The notes: generated by a model not told the origin, from the sequence alone. Counted from the first letter of the stretch, positions 1-10,652 are shown. The stretch is DNA of 17,175 nt from Collybiopsis luxurians FD-317 M1 (GCA_000827265.1 KN834924.1:15744-32918); one strand, 5' to 3'. Numbers and translations: made by a program.

Positions 1-705
1 GGAGTTGCCGAGTCTTGAGGTTGCCCTACCGAATGTGATATTGGGGACATGACATTCACCTGACCGCTCTGGAATTTGAAGTTGAAGTTGGTTATTGGGA
101 TGGACGCGTTACTTTTCAATGCCTGATTGCTGCAATTGAGAATATATTATTATATAGCAGCATACAGAACACGGTCACATACCATTCATTTCTGGCTGAG
201 CTCTCAAGGGAGGGAGGTCCAGAAGCAGGAAAAGAAGTGCCAACAGTAGAGTGTTTGGATGGTTTAAATTTGAACATGATCAGAGGAACCCAGCGATGTA
301 GTGAAGGACTAGGACTAGGACGAGTACTTGAGTCCCGCCACATTTCAGTATCTTATCTTACAGTACATGTGACAATTTGTAAGTAGTGGCAGTGTTTAGT
401 ATCTGGTATCAGTATCCGACACCAACACTACCCACAAGCCCTCTTTTCTTTCTATTTGACCTGCCCATTTGCTGACTTTGTCGAGTTGGATGTAAACTGA
501 GTAGAAATGCGGGTCACGAGTGCCCAAACTTTGATAATCTGGGCCCGAAAAAGTGAAATACCGTGGGAAAAAATTCGGTCTCAATGTGAATCGCATTCTT
601 TTGTGGGTTTCTTCTCAGAAAAAAATGGAAAAAATTCTACAAAAATTCTATTCCTATTTCCGGAGGTTGTCAAGGAGGCGCCTACATGCACTGTATCATA
701 GATGG
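1..705. other. Left flank of the Helitron; no confident gene
   Basis: I see no gene I can defend here. A frame starting at base 2 reads ELPSLEVALPNVILGT and stops at 50-52. It could be the last codons of a leucine-rich protein running in from the left, but it is too short to call. Another plus-strand frame stays open from 39 to about 383 without an early ATG, and its protein looks unremarkable. No repeat or RNA gene is evident. If the Helitron end at 706 is right, this is host DNA on the 3' side of the element. Confidence 0.4.
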
Positions 706-733
706 CTAGCTGGACCACCATCGCGCATGCGAT
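706..733 (-). repeat. Candidate Helitron 3' terminus: hairpin, 10-nt spacer, CTAG
   Basis: Read on the minus strand, the arms at 733-729 and 724-720 (ATCGC/GCGAT) form a 5-bp stem with a GCAT loop. Ten bases follow, then CTAG at 709-706. Canonical Helitrons end in CTRR with a short hairpin about 10-12 nt before it, so the geometry fits. It lies about 540 bases beyond the RepHel stop codon, on the correct side. The weak point is the next base on the minus strand, which is C; most Helitrons insert between A and T and would be followed by T. Confidence 0.45.
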
Positions 734-1271
734 TTCCGCCGGTGCTTGCGATGATCACCGTTTTCCAAATTCAGCTCATGCGTCTACTTGCTGGAAAATT
801 CAACCCAAGCCTTGGCTAACTTCAGAAAACCATTTTTAAGCCTCTCGAGAGCCATCTTGGAATTACATGTCTTTGCCATATCAATGACTTTACTGGCTGG
901 AGTGAAGCTATGCGACTTCGCTTTCTTTTATGTATCTCGACTATGGTCTTCTGTACCTTCATAGCTCCACTTATGGTCCGCCTCAGGACTTCGGCGTGTC
1001 TTGCAGACTTCCTCCAGGTTTCACTTCAGCCGTCTGAGTCTGCACTATGTTTGTTTTGCTGAAAGTTCGCAGGTCAGTTATTCATTCGTTGCTACCGATC
1101 CTTGAATATTTGCTTTTGCTATACAACTCTGTAATTCCTGCGAGAACATTAACATGTTTTATGGAAGGACGAATCTCCAGCTGTAATTGAAAAACACCAA
1201 ATCGGAGCGATGAAGACACTACGAATTTTCCGACCTGTCTCGGAGCTGACCCTGTCAGTCCGTGCGAGACA
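734..1271. other. Non-coding tail between the RepHel stop and the Helitron 3' end
   Basis: No coding region is supported. The stretch corresponds to the 3' untranslated region of RepHel plus subterminal sequence. A CCTCTCGAGAGCC palindrome lies at about 840-852, and an imperfect 7-bp inverted pair (AGTGAAG / CTTCGCT) at about 901-922. Neither has the spacing to a CTRR end that the 706 hairpin has. Confidence 0.4.
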
Positions 1272-4200
1272 TCAATCCCACAATCGACCAGCCGCCCAAG
1301 TGTCTGCCGTTTCGACATCCAAAGCATCGAGCCTAACATCTTCTCGCTCAAGAGCAGGAGAAGGGTGGGTGACAAAAATTCTTTCGTCGAAGCCTCGCAA
1401 CAATCGGATTGTGTCTCTTCCCCGGCTACGAGAGAGAGAGACATACGCACTAAAGGCGTCAAGCTTACCCCCATATTTGGGCGAGAACAGATCCACTATA
1501 ACGTACTCGATGGTCTGTCCTTGCCCTTTCAAATCTGTAAAAGCATAAGCAGGGGTTAAAGCCAGCTGCCGTCGAGTAATTGTTCTGCGTCTTTTCTCCC
1601 CGACATCTGCCTGAAATTTTGCTTCTTGGGGGATGATAGGAAGTATTCCTTGCGGAAGGTTTTCGAGTCTAACGGCGGTTGCGCCATCGGGTTTGAAGAA
1701 TACCGCTGCAGGAGGATATCGGAGCATAGTAAAGCCATCAACCACATCATGCCGAAGGGGCTCTCTCTCGTCGAGAACGATTCCCGTCACAATTCCTCTT
1801 GTCCCGTTAGCCAAATCCGCCTCGGTAGCAATGTTGGCAAGTATCATTGCCCTCATCCCAACTGCAAGTTCAATCCGACTTTCGAGGTTTCCCGACTGTT
1901 TTGCAGACCGACTTGCAATACTGAGACGCTGGGCATTATTCAATGCAATACCACCGATTGAATCTTCTGCCGGGCACAAGTACAACCTGGTTTTTGTACG
2001 CTCGCAGAGTTTCCGAAGCGCAGCGCTATTCCATTTCCTTCTCACTGAATTTCGAGGTGTGATCAAAATCGCCGAGGACCATTCGGGACTTTCGAAATCG
2101 ACAGGATCGTTTGTAGGAATGTCAAGACGGAGTTTCCGTAGCTCCTCTAAATCATCGACGGTGCAAGCTCCCAATCGCAATCGTTCCAGTAACTCCATCC
2201 ACCTGGGATCTTTTACTCGTATCTGTTGCTTCAGTGTGACGACTTTATCGAATTGATGGTATATATGACAACCAAGACTTGCGAATGGATTGGTTTCTGT
2301 GCGCTCCTCATATAGTGCAGCACCTTTGTTCCCCACAGGAGGAAACTGGTGAAAGTCCCCGCAAAGTATCACATTCAGGCCCCCGAAAAATGTTTCTGCA
2401 TTCGGTAGCCTGTGTTGTGCTTTAACGTGAGTGCAGATGGTGCTCGTTCGTCCCAGCAGCTCTTTGGTCGCCATAGAACACTCGTCCAGAATTAGATACG
2501 TTGCAGGTACAATGTTCATTGCACGCCGGCGCTCGACCTTGACCGATACATTGCTGATTAAATCTTCCTTCGCAGATGCTGCAATCTTGATACCGGCCCA
2601 TGTATGCAACGTCTTCCCTCCGAACTGGCTTGCCGCAACACCCGATGTCGCGGTCTTCGCCAGACATGCAGCAAAACCTAAACAGGAAAAGGACTCGCTG
2701 ATAGCATTGATAACAGCTGTTTTTCCAGTGCCTCCAGGTCCACGAAGAAGAAGCAGCAGCTGAGGGGGTCGCGGACCTGTGACTCTAGTACTCCGGAGTA
2801 AATGATCGATGATAATGTCGTGAACATGAGCCTGCTCCTCGTTCAACCTTCCACGTAGAGGGCCTCCACTTACTTCGCTCTCTGGGACATCCACCATGGA
2901 ACCCAGCCGGATTGCTTCGTCCCGCTCCACGTTGTTCGATGGAACATCAGACATTATTGGACTGGGAAGTACTAGATTTCCTCCTGCCGCCGTGTACTCG
3001 ACCAGTTGTTTATGCCACTCTTGGAATATGAAGTTATAGGCGACAGTGGCTCGAGGGGCGAACGGGACGCTGTCATCTATGGCATATTCATGCTTGAAAA
3101 TTCCAGCTTTCAAAGCACATTGCATAGCTGTCTCGGCATAAAGCTCCATGTCCATCTGTTCTTTTCTTTGGGCGGCCATGATGTCACCTTCTGTTACAAT
3201 TGTCGCATTCATTTCCAACGAATTCCTTTCGATGACGACTTCTTCCGTATCAATACCCATGGTTTGGCTATATGCCTTGTACTCCTCTTCTCGTCGAGCT
3301 GCACACTGGTCCGAACACCTGTAAAAGTACTGAACGTTGTCAACAAAATTCCGAGTCTGGATCGATGATTTGTTATAGAAGTCTGTCCAGGCATCTTCAA
3401 AAGTAATAAAACCGTCTGTGACGTCGGTTATATTCCTCCATGGTTTCAAGACAGCTAACATAATTAGAATGTAGGAGATTCTTTCCTCTGGTCGGTCGTT
3501 TCTCGGGAACCATCGTCCAACAAAGAGTGGAAGAGTTTCGTGACCTGGTTGTCGCTCGATTCGAACGTGGTTCGCTTTAGTTCCGTCAATATATGAATGT
3601 CTCTCACTGCGAGTTCTTTTAGCAGCGCCATTCGCTTCATTCCATGTAGCCCCTTTGTTTTTATCATTTTTATCGTATGTTTCGACAAAAAAGTCCTTCA
3701 AATTATACGCCGCCAAAGATTGCCCGCGACGTCGATAATCATCAAGCTGATAGTGAGTACCTAGTTGTCCATCTACGACTTTCAAACGCACTTGTTCTGT
3801 CTACCACGTTTTTAGTATAATGTCACATGTAATAGCCACGGGAAGAAAATGTCACCTCGCTGGAGACATCCTCTCTGATTTCAATTACTTCTGCATGACC
3901 GGCCTGATTTGTTATTTTCGACCACCTGTACTCTTCAGCGACCAAGACGTTACACAGATCAGGCTATCGTACTAACCGCTTTTCCTGCAAAACGGGATAA
4001 GTCCTTCGCAACAATCCCATGACGCCTTCCAAATAAATTGGGGTGAAGTTATGCGAAATATACCGGTCTCCCCATCCCATGAGATAGGAGACTACCTCTG
4101 GGGCACTCAATTCCTGCTGTCTACTGAGAGTTGTAGCGCAGCGCATGATCAGCTTTTTGGAGATATTCCTAGAGTCTGGATTGTGCTTTTCCTGACGTTG

Positions 4201-7200
4201 ATGAATGGCCATTTTTTGGGCAAGCAACGCACTTGAATTGCTTGTCTTAACCCGATTCTTTGTGGAGTATTCGGATATATATCTCGTTACCGCTTGTGTT
4301 TCCTTTCCGTTTGTGAGCAGCTTTTGGTCGTTATTACAGAAATGAGTCTCAAGAATTGTAGGATTGTACCCATTGATATAAGGAATGATCCGTTTCATGC
4401 CCCATGTTCCATCTTCTTCAATGAAATCCTTCTCAGCAGTTGTCCACGGGGCTCGCCGCTTGCATACCAATTTGCCGTGGCGTACTACAAGGCACCTCTT
4501 TTGGGTACATTGGTGTAACTGTAATGTCCGAACGAGCAGCACTTCTTGCTCTTCCCGTTTGGCCGCGTAATGTATATTTTTCGGTGAGAGGGGCCTCGCA
4601 TACGCAATATTTTTCTGGGGCTCAATTTGCTCTAACTCCAACAGTGATTTTCCAACATCCGCTCGTATCGTCTGCCCAATAAATCTTGCTACCTTCTGCC
4701 GGAAAGTATCCGACTTCAGCGCCTCGTCCATTTCGGTTGCGGTTGGCGCACCCTTCAGCCAGAGGATCATATGCAGATGCAACGTGCCTCTTCCTTGCGA
4801 CTCAACCATCCCAATATACCCTTGAAGCAGACCCACAATGCCCGGCTGTCGATGGTGATGACCGTGCCCGCCTTTTCGAAATCCATAAAGTGTCTCCAGC
4901 GTGGTCTCTATCATGAAATGGAAGAACAGTGCTGCGGCGTACGGATCTGAGGCAATATTCACAGAGCGTGTCGTTCCATCTGGCCCAACCGTAGGATTGA
5001 ATCTGTCTAAATCAAGATCGCAGCCACAAAATACCTGTGCGATGGGATTTTGCGTGTCCGACGGATTGATGGTAATCCACACTGATGGTGGATTGAATAT
5101 AGTGATCATTGACCAAATTTGCGCGCGGATGCTCCGACGGTTTTCATCTGTAGCTAACACGTTTGATCTGACCGCGTTGAGTTGATTCCTTAAAGCTCGA
5201 ATGGCAGGGTTGCTAAATGGTTGTTTCCGCTGTTCTTCCTCACTTGCTTTTACTAGGTCTTGTCGCGTGAGACTCCTTATCAAATGTTCGTTTTTTTGGA
5301 AGTCGTGTCTACTCATTCGTAAGCTAGCGTTTGCACAAATTTCTCGTTTTTGGATAACTCCAAATACTTGGAACACGAATTGCTCGTCCAATCGAAATCG
5401 TCGGTCCGCGTACTGCAGAGCCCATCTTATGTGTTGGGCATATGATACAGTGATGGGTCGTCCTGTTTCCAATCCCCCCTCGCCGTAAGGAAACAGATGC
5501 GGAAAACAACCAAGTAAGTGATTTGGATTTTCCGCAGTTCCCCATGTAGGATGGCTGTGCTCATCTTTCCTTCCATACGAGTTAACAAACTTCGACGGAT
5601 TTACCCAAATGTGCTGATCTTTGTGCGTTCCAGATGCATTCCGGAGCGCATGTGCAATAATTTCACTTTGGGCTATGGACATTCCATTGACGTCGACAAC
5701 ACCGAGACACTGCAGATGATCTCCAAACATCTTAACATTTAGCCACTTCCGGAACTAGGAAGTCTTACCAACTTCAATGATTGGCTGTGAATTGCCGTGG
5801 AGGTCCTTCTCATTTGCTGTACAGCTACTGCCTGGAAAGGAAACTTCAGCAAAAAAAAAAAAAAAATTACAGCAATCGCAATCAAGCCATAGCTTTGAAC
5901 GAACCTGTTTGTAAAATTTCGGATTCTTCCTCCGATTGTACCTCTTCCTCCGAATGTACCTCTTCGCACCCATCCTCCAAGTCCCTATCCTCAAAATCCG
6001 GTACATACCCGTTGTGTTCTTTATCAAGGACACTTTCATCTTCCAGCCATCGTATATTGTCCCGAACTTCAAATGGTACCTCTCCCTCAGGAAGCTGATC
6101 AAGGTTCCTTTCCGATATACGAATGTTTGCGTAGAGCGGATTCCTAGGAATCAACCACTGTAGTGCAAGTCTGATTCTCCGTCGATCGACTGTCAGATAC
6201 TTTGGAAGATATTTCAACGGCTTTCTGTTTCGACCGATAAATGTGACACCAATAGTTGCCGCTAGAATTCTGGGATTGGGAGGCAAATAACCTTCATCTA
6301 CGAGGCCAGCAATCCTGTCAGTATCTAGAAAGTAAGTGGAGACATTTCCTTTCAGCGCACTAATGAGCTGTTCAGGTTTTCTGGAGCCATGTTTTGGATA
6401 TAACTTTACAATGTACGCTGCAGCATAATATCGCGAAATCAAAATCCGCTCGCAAAGCGTCAGGTTACGAAGTTCCAGTGGTACTTCTCCGATCCACATA
6501 TTATTGGACAGAGAAAGGGCCGGTTTTTGAGGTACTTTACCGGTTAGATATGTTAGACAATGCAAGCACGCGAACGGCGGTACAGTCTTGGTTTCTGGAT
6601 CTCTATATAATAGCATATTTGACGTCAGCTCTTGAGCAGGATGTGGTTTCGCTGGGGCTAATAATTCTGGATGAGGGATCTCATTCGGTTCCATACCTCG
6701 AGCTTCACTAGCAAATACTTCGCGGCCACAAATGCAACAAATCACTTGGCTTACGGCGTCCTTTCCCGTTGCATGAATAAACTCCTCCACTAAATTTTGC
6801 CGCACCGGTTCCGATGGAGCGCTCATGAATGGCCGATCAATAATCGGACACGTCGTTTGATCTATACATTCACGTAGTCGATCCAGAGCTTCACTTGGGA
6901 TGCCCGTTATGGCATTTAACAGGCGATGCTTCGTGGCGTAGTGATCCGCAGGGAGGCATATGCTCGCTTGGTGAAAGTACCTCTTTAACTCGGGGTGGGT
7001 GCAATCGCTCAATCGTCGACGGAAATTCTCAATGGCGCTTTGCTTTCCAATTTCCATCTATAGCAACCATTAGATGACCAGCCAATTTGACTTTTTACTT
7101 CCAGCTGTGCTCACCTCTTTGATCTTCAACAGGAACATATCTCGCTTGTCGACTGGTGCTTTAAGAATGCCCCTTGCAAAGCCTCCGTAAGTTCTCGATT

Positions 7201-7947
7201 CCATTGACTTTATTGATGCTCCAGCTTCTTTTGCCAGTTCGAGCAGGTAAGCAAGATTGAATGCCGATAGTTGTCGTTCAAGTTGTAAGACTTCGTCCTG
7301 CCCCACACGATGCAACTGTGCGCCATGGAGGTAAAATGTGTTTATATCCATGTTCTTCAACCTTACCTGGCTAAGGCATTGCATCAGGTTCGCTTGGACG
7401 CCTTCCGGTTGCCTTTTAATCGCCAACTCCATGGTAGATTTAGTTTTTAATTCAGCAGGTGACAGAAAAATGTTCGCTTTTTCCAAACCAAGTATGATTT
7501 CATCCCTTCGAAAGTTGAGAACACTATTGTGTCTCACATCTGTCCCATCACGGACCTTTGTCGTTGTCATTATGCCACTAACGGAAAGAGGTAAATCAAC
7601 TCACTTCGTTCAACCGATTGAGTATGGTGTTTGCGGTGGTTCTATCCAACGACTGAAGATACTCCTCGATGCTAGCTTTGGTTCTACAATCATTTAGGGA
7701 TATCTTCACCCCGCATTCATCAAACACCCTGAGAAGCATCTTCTTAGTATAAGATTGTATTGATAGTGACGCAGAATCTAAATTATTTCTGGCGGCTGAA
7801 GACGTCTGATAATTATTGTTAACAGACGAACAAAGAAACACGAAAATGCTCACATACCGCTGTAGACGTCAAGTTGTATCTCGCACTCTTTAGTGGCGGA
7901 CCATCGCTGTGAAAAGCAGCAGGAAGCTTTCTTTTCCCTACCACCAT
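1272..7947 (-). CDS. Helitron RepHel transposase (HUH Rep nuclease + PIF1-type helicase), eight exons
   Basis: Exons on the minus strand, in order: 7947-7858, 7805-7605, 7555-7115, 7057-5905, 5831-5769, 5720-3973, 3930-3856, 3800-1272. Phases agree throughout and give about 2,099 residues. Residues ~55-310 hold four degenerate ~40-residue SAP-like repeats. Residues ~350-470 look like DUF6570, with CCICG and CLHC pairs and LSLSNNMWIGEVP. An acidic stretch follows (~583-626). The Helitron-like N domain and Rep run from ~650: VWITINPSD, the HUH motif LHLHMILWLKG (~964) and the tyrosine pair RYISEYSTK (Tyr ~1130 and ~1134). The PIF1-type helicase occupies the C-terminus: Walker A GPGGTGKT (~1611), LILDECS (~1693), CGDFHQFPP (~1737), KGQGQT (~2015), YVSLSRSRG (~2043). 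The start is the first ATG after the TATA box and heads a basic leader (MVVGKRK). The protein should nick and unwind the element for rolling-circle transposition in the nucleus. Oddities: a TAG at 3964-3966 that must be spliced out, and an A16 tract (5851-5866) that is the pyrimidine run of intron 4. Confidence 0.88.
3931..3972 (-). other. Possible 42-nt intron or nonsense codon inside RepHel
   Basis: On the minus strand the Rep exon reads in frame to QEKRLVR and then TAG (3966-3964). The same frame stays open and protein-like beyond it (EEYRWSKITNQAGHAEVIEI) up to the clear intron donor at 3855. An intron from GTACGA (3972) to an AG at 3932-3931 would remove the stop in phase 0, with TGTAAC as branch-like sequence, but its acceptor (GAAGAG) is poor in pyrimidines. 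The alternative is a true amber mutation that separates Rep from the helicase. Confidence 0.5.
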
Positions 7948-8022
7948 CGTCAAAGTAGGTTCAGGCACTGAAAGCTATAGCGAAGGTGCTCCAACAGGTA
8001 TTGGATTTTTTTGCATCGGCGC

Positions 8023-8131
8023 TTATATACCACGATTGGAGGAATTTTTTTCTTCCGCTATTACATTACCAAAGAGGGGGCGGTTACCCCAGATTTGTGG
8101 GGTTATGCCGTTCCAACCAGAGGGCAACCGC
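8023..8131 (-). promoter_or_regulatory. RepHel promoter: TATA box plus paired GCGGTTA boxes
   Basis: On the minus strand, GTGGTATATAAGCG puts a TATA box at 8029-8023, about 75 bases before the RepHel ATG at 7947. Upstream of it, GCGGTTA at 8080-8086 and CAACCGC at 8125-8131 form an inverted pair. A 6-bp hairpin (ACCCCA, loop GATTTG, TGGGGT) overlaps the first box. A GGAAG...CTTCC-like segment lies between box and TATA. The same modules recur in the plus-strand promoter at 8470-8556. The role is inferred from position and from this match. Confidence 0.6.
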
Positions 8132-8469
8132 ACGCGCAAGCGCTGAAATGAAGTTGAAGTTGGGGATGTCCGGACACAGCGATACTTACGTGAAAAGATA
8201 CATCGCGAGACTCCTGGTATCGTTATTTGTTCGCTATTTGTTTTTTTTTCTGATTTATTTATCTGTCTACCCATATATACAGACAAGTGATATATTACAG
8301 CTTTGGGACAAGTTCGATAGGATTGGTGAGTTCATCTTCACTGGGCGTCTATGCGTCGTACAAATCAATAGCAAGGGATCTTAGGGTTTCCCCGATACCT
8401 TCAGTCTGGGGATGTCAACATGCTTGCCCATTTCAGTGAACCATCTACTTCCCCGCCGCCGCTGCGGGG

Positions 8470-8556
8470 GCGGTTATACCGGAGCTGCAAGCCTGCATCC
8501 GTAGCTGTAACCGCAAAATGGAAGTTCTTTCTTCCGCGATTGTAGTGGTATATAAA
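8470..8556 (+). promoter_or_regulatory. Promoter of the divergent accessory gene, built like the RepHel promoter
   Basis: GCGGTTA at 8470-8476 and TAACCGC at 8508-8514 form an inverted pair spanning 45 nt. TTTCTTCCGCG follows, then GTGGTATATAAAG with the TATA box at 8549-8556. An 11-nt core, GTGGTATATAA, is identical to the RepHel TATA region on the other strand. Expected transcription starts fall near 8575-8585, just before the ATG at 8611. The inverted pair could bind a dimeric regulator, possibly an element-encoded one; that is inference. Confidence 0.6.
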
Positions 8557-8610
8557 GTGCTTCGTATCCCAATGCCATCGTGCACCACAGTCATCGAAAC
8601 TCCTCTTCGA

Positions 8611-10075
8611 ATGGATAATTATCATACCGGCCTCGTCAACGAACTATTTTACGTTGGGAACCGTTGTCCTTTGCCAGGGGGGTGCGCGTGGTTCGAACTC
8701 GACAGGATCAAAAAATTCTGCGTCAATCCATCTTCAGGCGAAGATGTTCCCTCTCCAGTGGCATTGAGTATCGTTGGACGTGTCAGCAGCAGCCTTAATA
8801 ATACTGGAATCTTTGGAGGATGGTCTGCGAATGGACAATTTGCTCCTCAACGAGCTCGACGAACGTTCCTCCTGAGTGCGCCTCTTGGTGGTCCTTTCCG
8901 ACCTGATTGGCAGACTGCCATCGAGAACATCAAACAGATACAGGCGCAAGGTAGTCACAGTAGCAAAAAGACTCGATATCTCTTTGTGGACGAGAATGCC
9001 TCGCCAATGGAAGCGGTCCTTCGAATGGGATCGAGCGTCTTTCGAGTGAGCTGTAATTTCCTATAATCTCGTTTCGGCTACCGTCTCCACTGATCACAAT
9101 CTGCTGATGTTACAGGAGCTGTCGGAAGGTGAAGAAACAGACCGTGAGATTGAATTGCTGTCTACTCCTCAGTTCAGTCATTGATTATCTGGTCACAGAG
9201 ATCCTTGTGCAAATGATTCCGCCCTCAAAGCGAGACGATCCTGAATGGCAAGAAATTGTAGAAACCCGAGCTCTTACCAACTTGCCTGTATTTGACCATC
9301 TAGGTGCAATGGTTCCGCTGCGAAGAGTACGCCCAAGCATCTCTGGAGCTCTGGTCAAAGTAACGTTCAGGATGCGGTGCTGGAAGTACAACCCAACCGA
9401 TCCGTATTCCTTCGCAGCGGACGTTATCCGAATCGATATCCTACAACGACAACAATTACAGCCGCTAGCCGCCTCGATTACAAACGTTACCATTGGAGGA
9501 GAAAGAGGTGGAGGTAAACGAAATTTTTGCATGTCACAAAACAATGCTCAGCCATTTATCTTCCAGAACATCATTCAATGGCATCGGATCGGGCGAGCAC
9601 TAATGACAAAGAAGTTCTTTTGAACGCGGGCAAAATTAGCAAAAAAAGCAATACAGTTGCGAACTTTGAAAACGATGCGCCCAATTCGAACTCGGCGTCA
9701 CTCTTGCCTATGTTTATTGAAGATCACGGCCATAGCTTGCTCGATAGCCAGCCATCTGATGTTACCGCTGTCCTCATTCCAGATGCGCTCCCGAACGCAC
9801 TTTCCAGTTTCCAACCGACAGAAGTAAATATTCAGCTTCAAGAACCGATGGCGGACAACCACGCTCCGCTGACAAATATGGACAACAACGCCACTGTTGT
9901 AGATAAAAACTCGAAAACCTCTGGTACCAAAGGTCGGTCCAACAGTTCTTTTTTGTTCGTTTAGACACTTATTCTTTAACGTTCTATGATAGCTAAGCGT
10001 AGTCTGCCTGAAGGATTTCATACGTCCGTGCAGCGACCGTCTAAGAAGTCCAAAACGATTGCCGTTGCTTCTTAA
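8611..10075 (+). CDS. Five-exon gene of unknown function, candidate Helitron accessory protein
   Basis: Exons: 8611-9045, 9116-9143, 9199-9513, 9567-9932, 9993-10075. Introns are 53-70 nt and all phases agree, giving about 408 residues. Donors GTGAGC, GTGAGA and GTAAAC are good; the last (GTCGGT) is weak. I chose the ATG at 8611 because it lies about 55 bases after the TATA box; an in-frame ATG at 8572 sits too close to it. I do not recognise the family. The first ~250 residues alternate strand-like stretches (PVALSIVGRVSSSL, RRTFLLSAPL, ALVKVTFRMRCWKY, YSFAADVIRIDIL) with loops, loosely like an OB-fold, split by an acidic segment (ELSEGEETD). Residues ~260-375 are polar and probably disordered. 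The tail is basic (AKRSLPEGF, RPSKKSKTI), like a nuclear localisation signal. It is transcribed away from RepHel from a matching promoter, so it may act with RepHel in the nucleus, for example on single-stranded DNA. That role is a guess; capture of a host gene is the alternative. Confidence 0.75.
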
Positions 10076-10591
10076 TGGTGGATTAACTGACTACTTCATA
10101 TTGCTTGATATCGTAGGTAAATGATAAGCTGTCTGTTGTCTGATGGAGCGTAGGATTTCGACTGTAAAGATAGTAAAGATAGCAGTACCTCTGGTGACAA
10201 TTCAAGGCGTCCTCAACCACCGTACCTGTCTTCTCCTTTTACCGATAGCTACAATGGCAAGAGCAGATACCGACTGGCCGAATCTGAACGTGTCTCACAC
10301 TACACATTTCTGTCGTTCTCCAGCAGACGACGAACTGCTCCCTTCAAGGTTTCGAGTACCTAAGTTTTTGCAGCTAATGTGTTTGGATGTAGCACAAAGT
10401 CCCTGAAGTTAAAGAGAAGGACTTGTCTCTTGCAAATCATCAGTTGCCTTGAGCACCCAAATTAAGGTGATTGTGGAAACGTTGGTGGACTTACAGAAGA
10501 GTTGTCCGAGGTTTGAAAACATAAGGGAGGTAATAGAAACGGGAGCTTTGATAGAGAAAATGTTATTATATATTTATACATCATGCTGATG

Positions 10592-10607
10592 TCGTAGTAT
10601 ATAAGCG
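10592..10607 (+). promoter_or_regulatory. Orphan copy of the Helitron TATA region
   Basis: TCGTAGTATATAAGCG matches 15 of 16 bases of the RepHel promoter's TCGTGGTATATAAGCG. No GCGGTTA boxes lie upstream, and the ATG right after it opens only a nine-codon frame (eight residues). It may be a relic of a promoter duplication or a chance AT-rich match. Confidence 0.3.
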
Positions 10608-10652
10608 ATGGTGATGGAGACGTGCGTGGTATAAAGGAAGGTAGAGAGAACT

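Larger units (their letters stand above)
706..10075 (-). mobile_element. Helitron rolling-circle transposon (minimal extent; right end not resolved)
   Basis: The element is defined by a large RepHel gene on the minus strand (1272-7947) with an HUH/two-tyrosine Rep nuclease and a PIF1-type helicase, the diagnostic pair for Helitrons. Its 3' end in element orientation is placed at 706-709 (CTAG, preceded on the minus strand by a hairpin). The 5' end (TC in element orientation) was not found. I extend the minimal element to 10075 because the plus-strand gene at 8611-10075 has a promoter built like the RepHel promoter, which suggests they belong together. If that gene is host DNA, the element would end somewhere in 8140-8460. 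Helitrons make no target duplication, so the edges cannot be confirmed from one copy. All catalytic motifs are present, so the element may be autonomous. Confidence 0.65.

Noticed and set aside
77..91. TGAAGTTGAAGTTGG occurs here and again at 8149-8163, suggesting paired element ends.
   Set aside because: It is a simple GAAGTT repeat, the flanks do not match, and the left copy lies outside the hairpin-defined end.
1633..2256. A 207-codon plus-strand open frame, plus several others at 1.2-5.7 kb.
   Set aside because: They are antisense shadows of the RepHel exons, whose minus-strand reading carries all the conserved motifs.
8689..8702. GGTTCGAACTC resembles a tRNA T-loop / B box.
   Set aside because: No A box, anticodon stem or acceptor stem can be folded around it, and it lies inside the first exon of the divergent gene.
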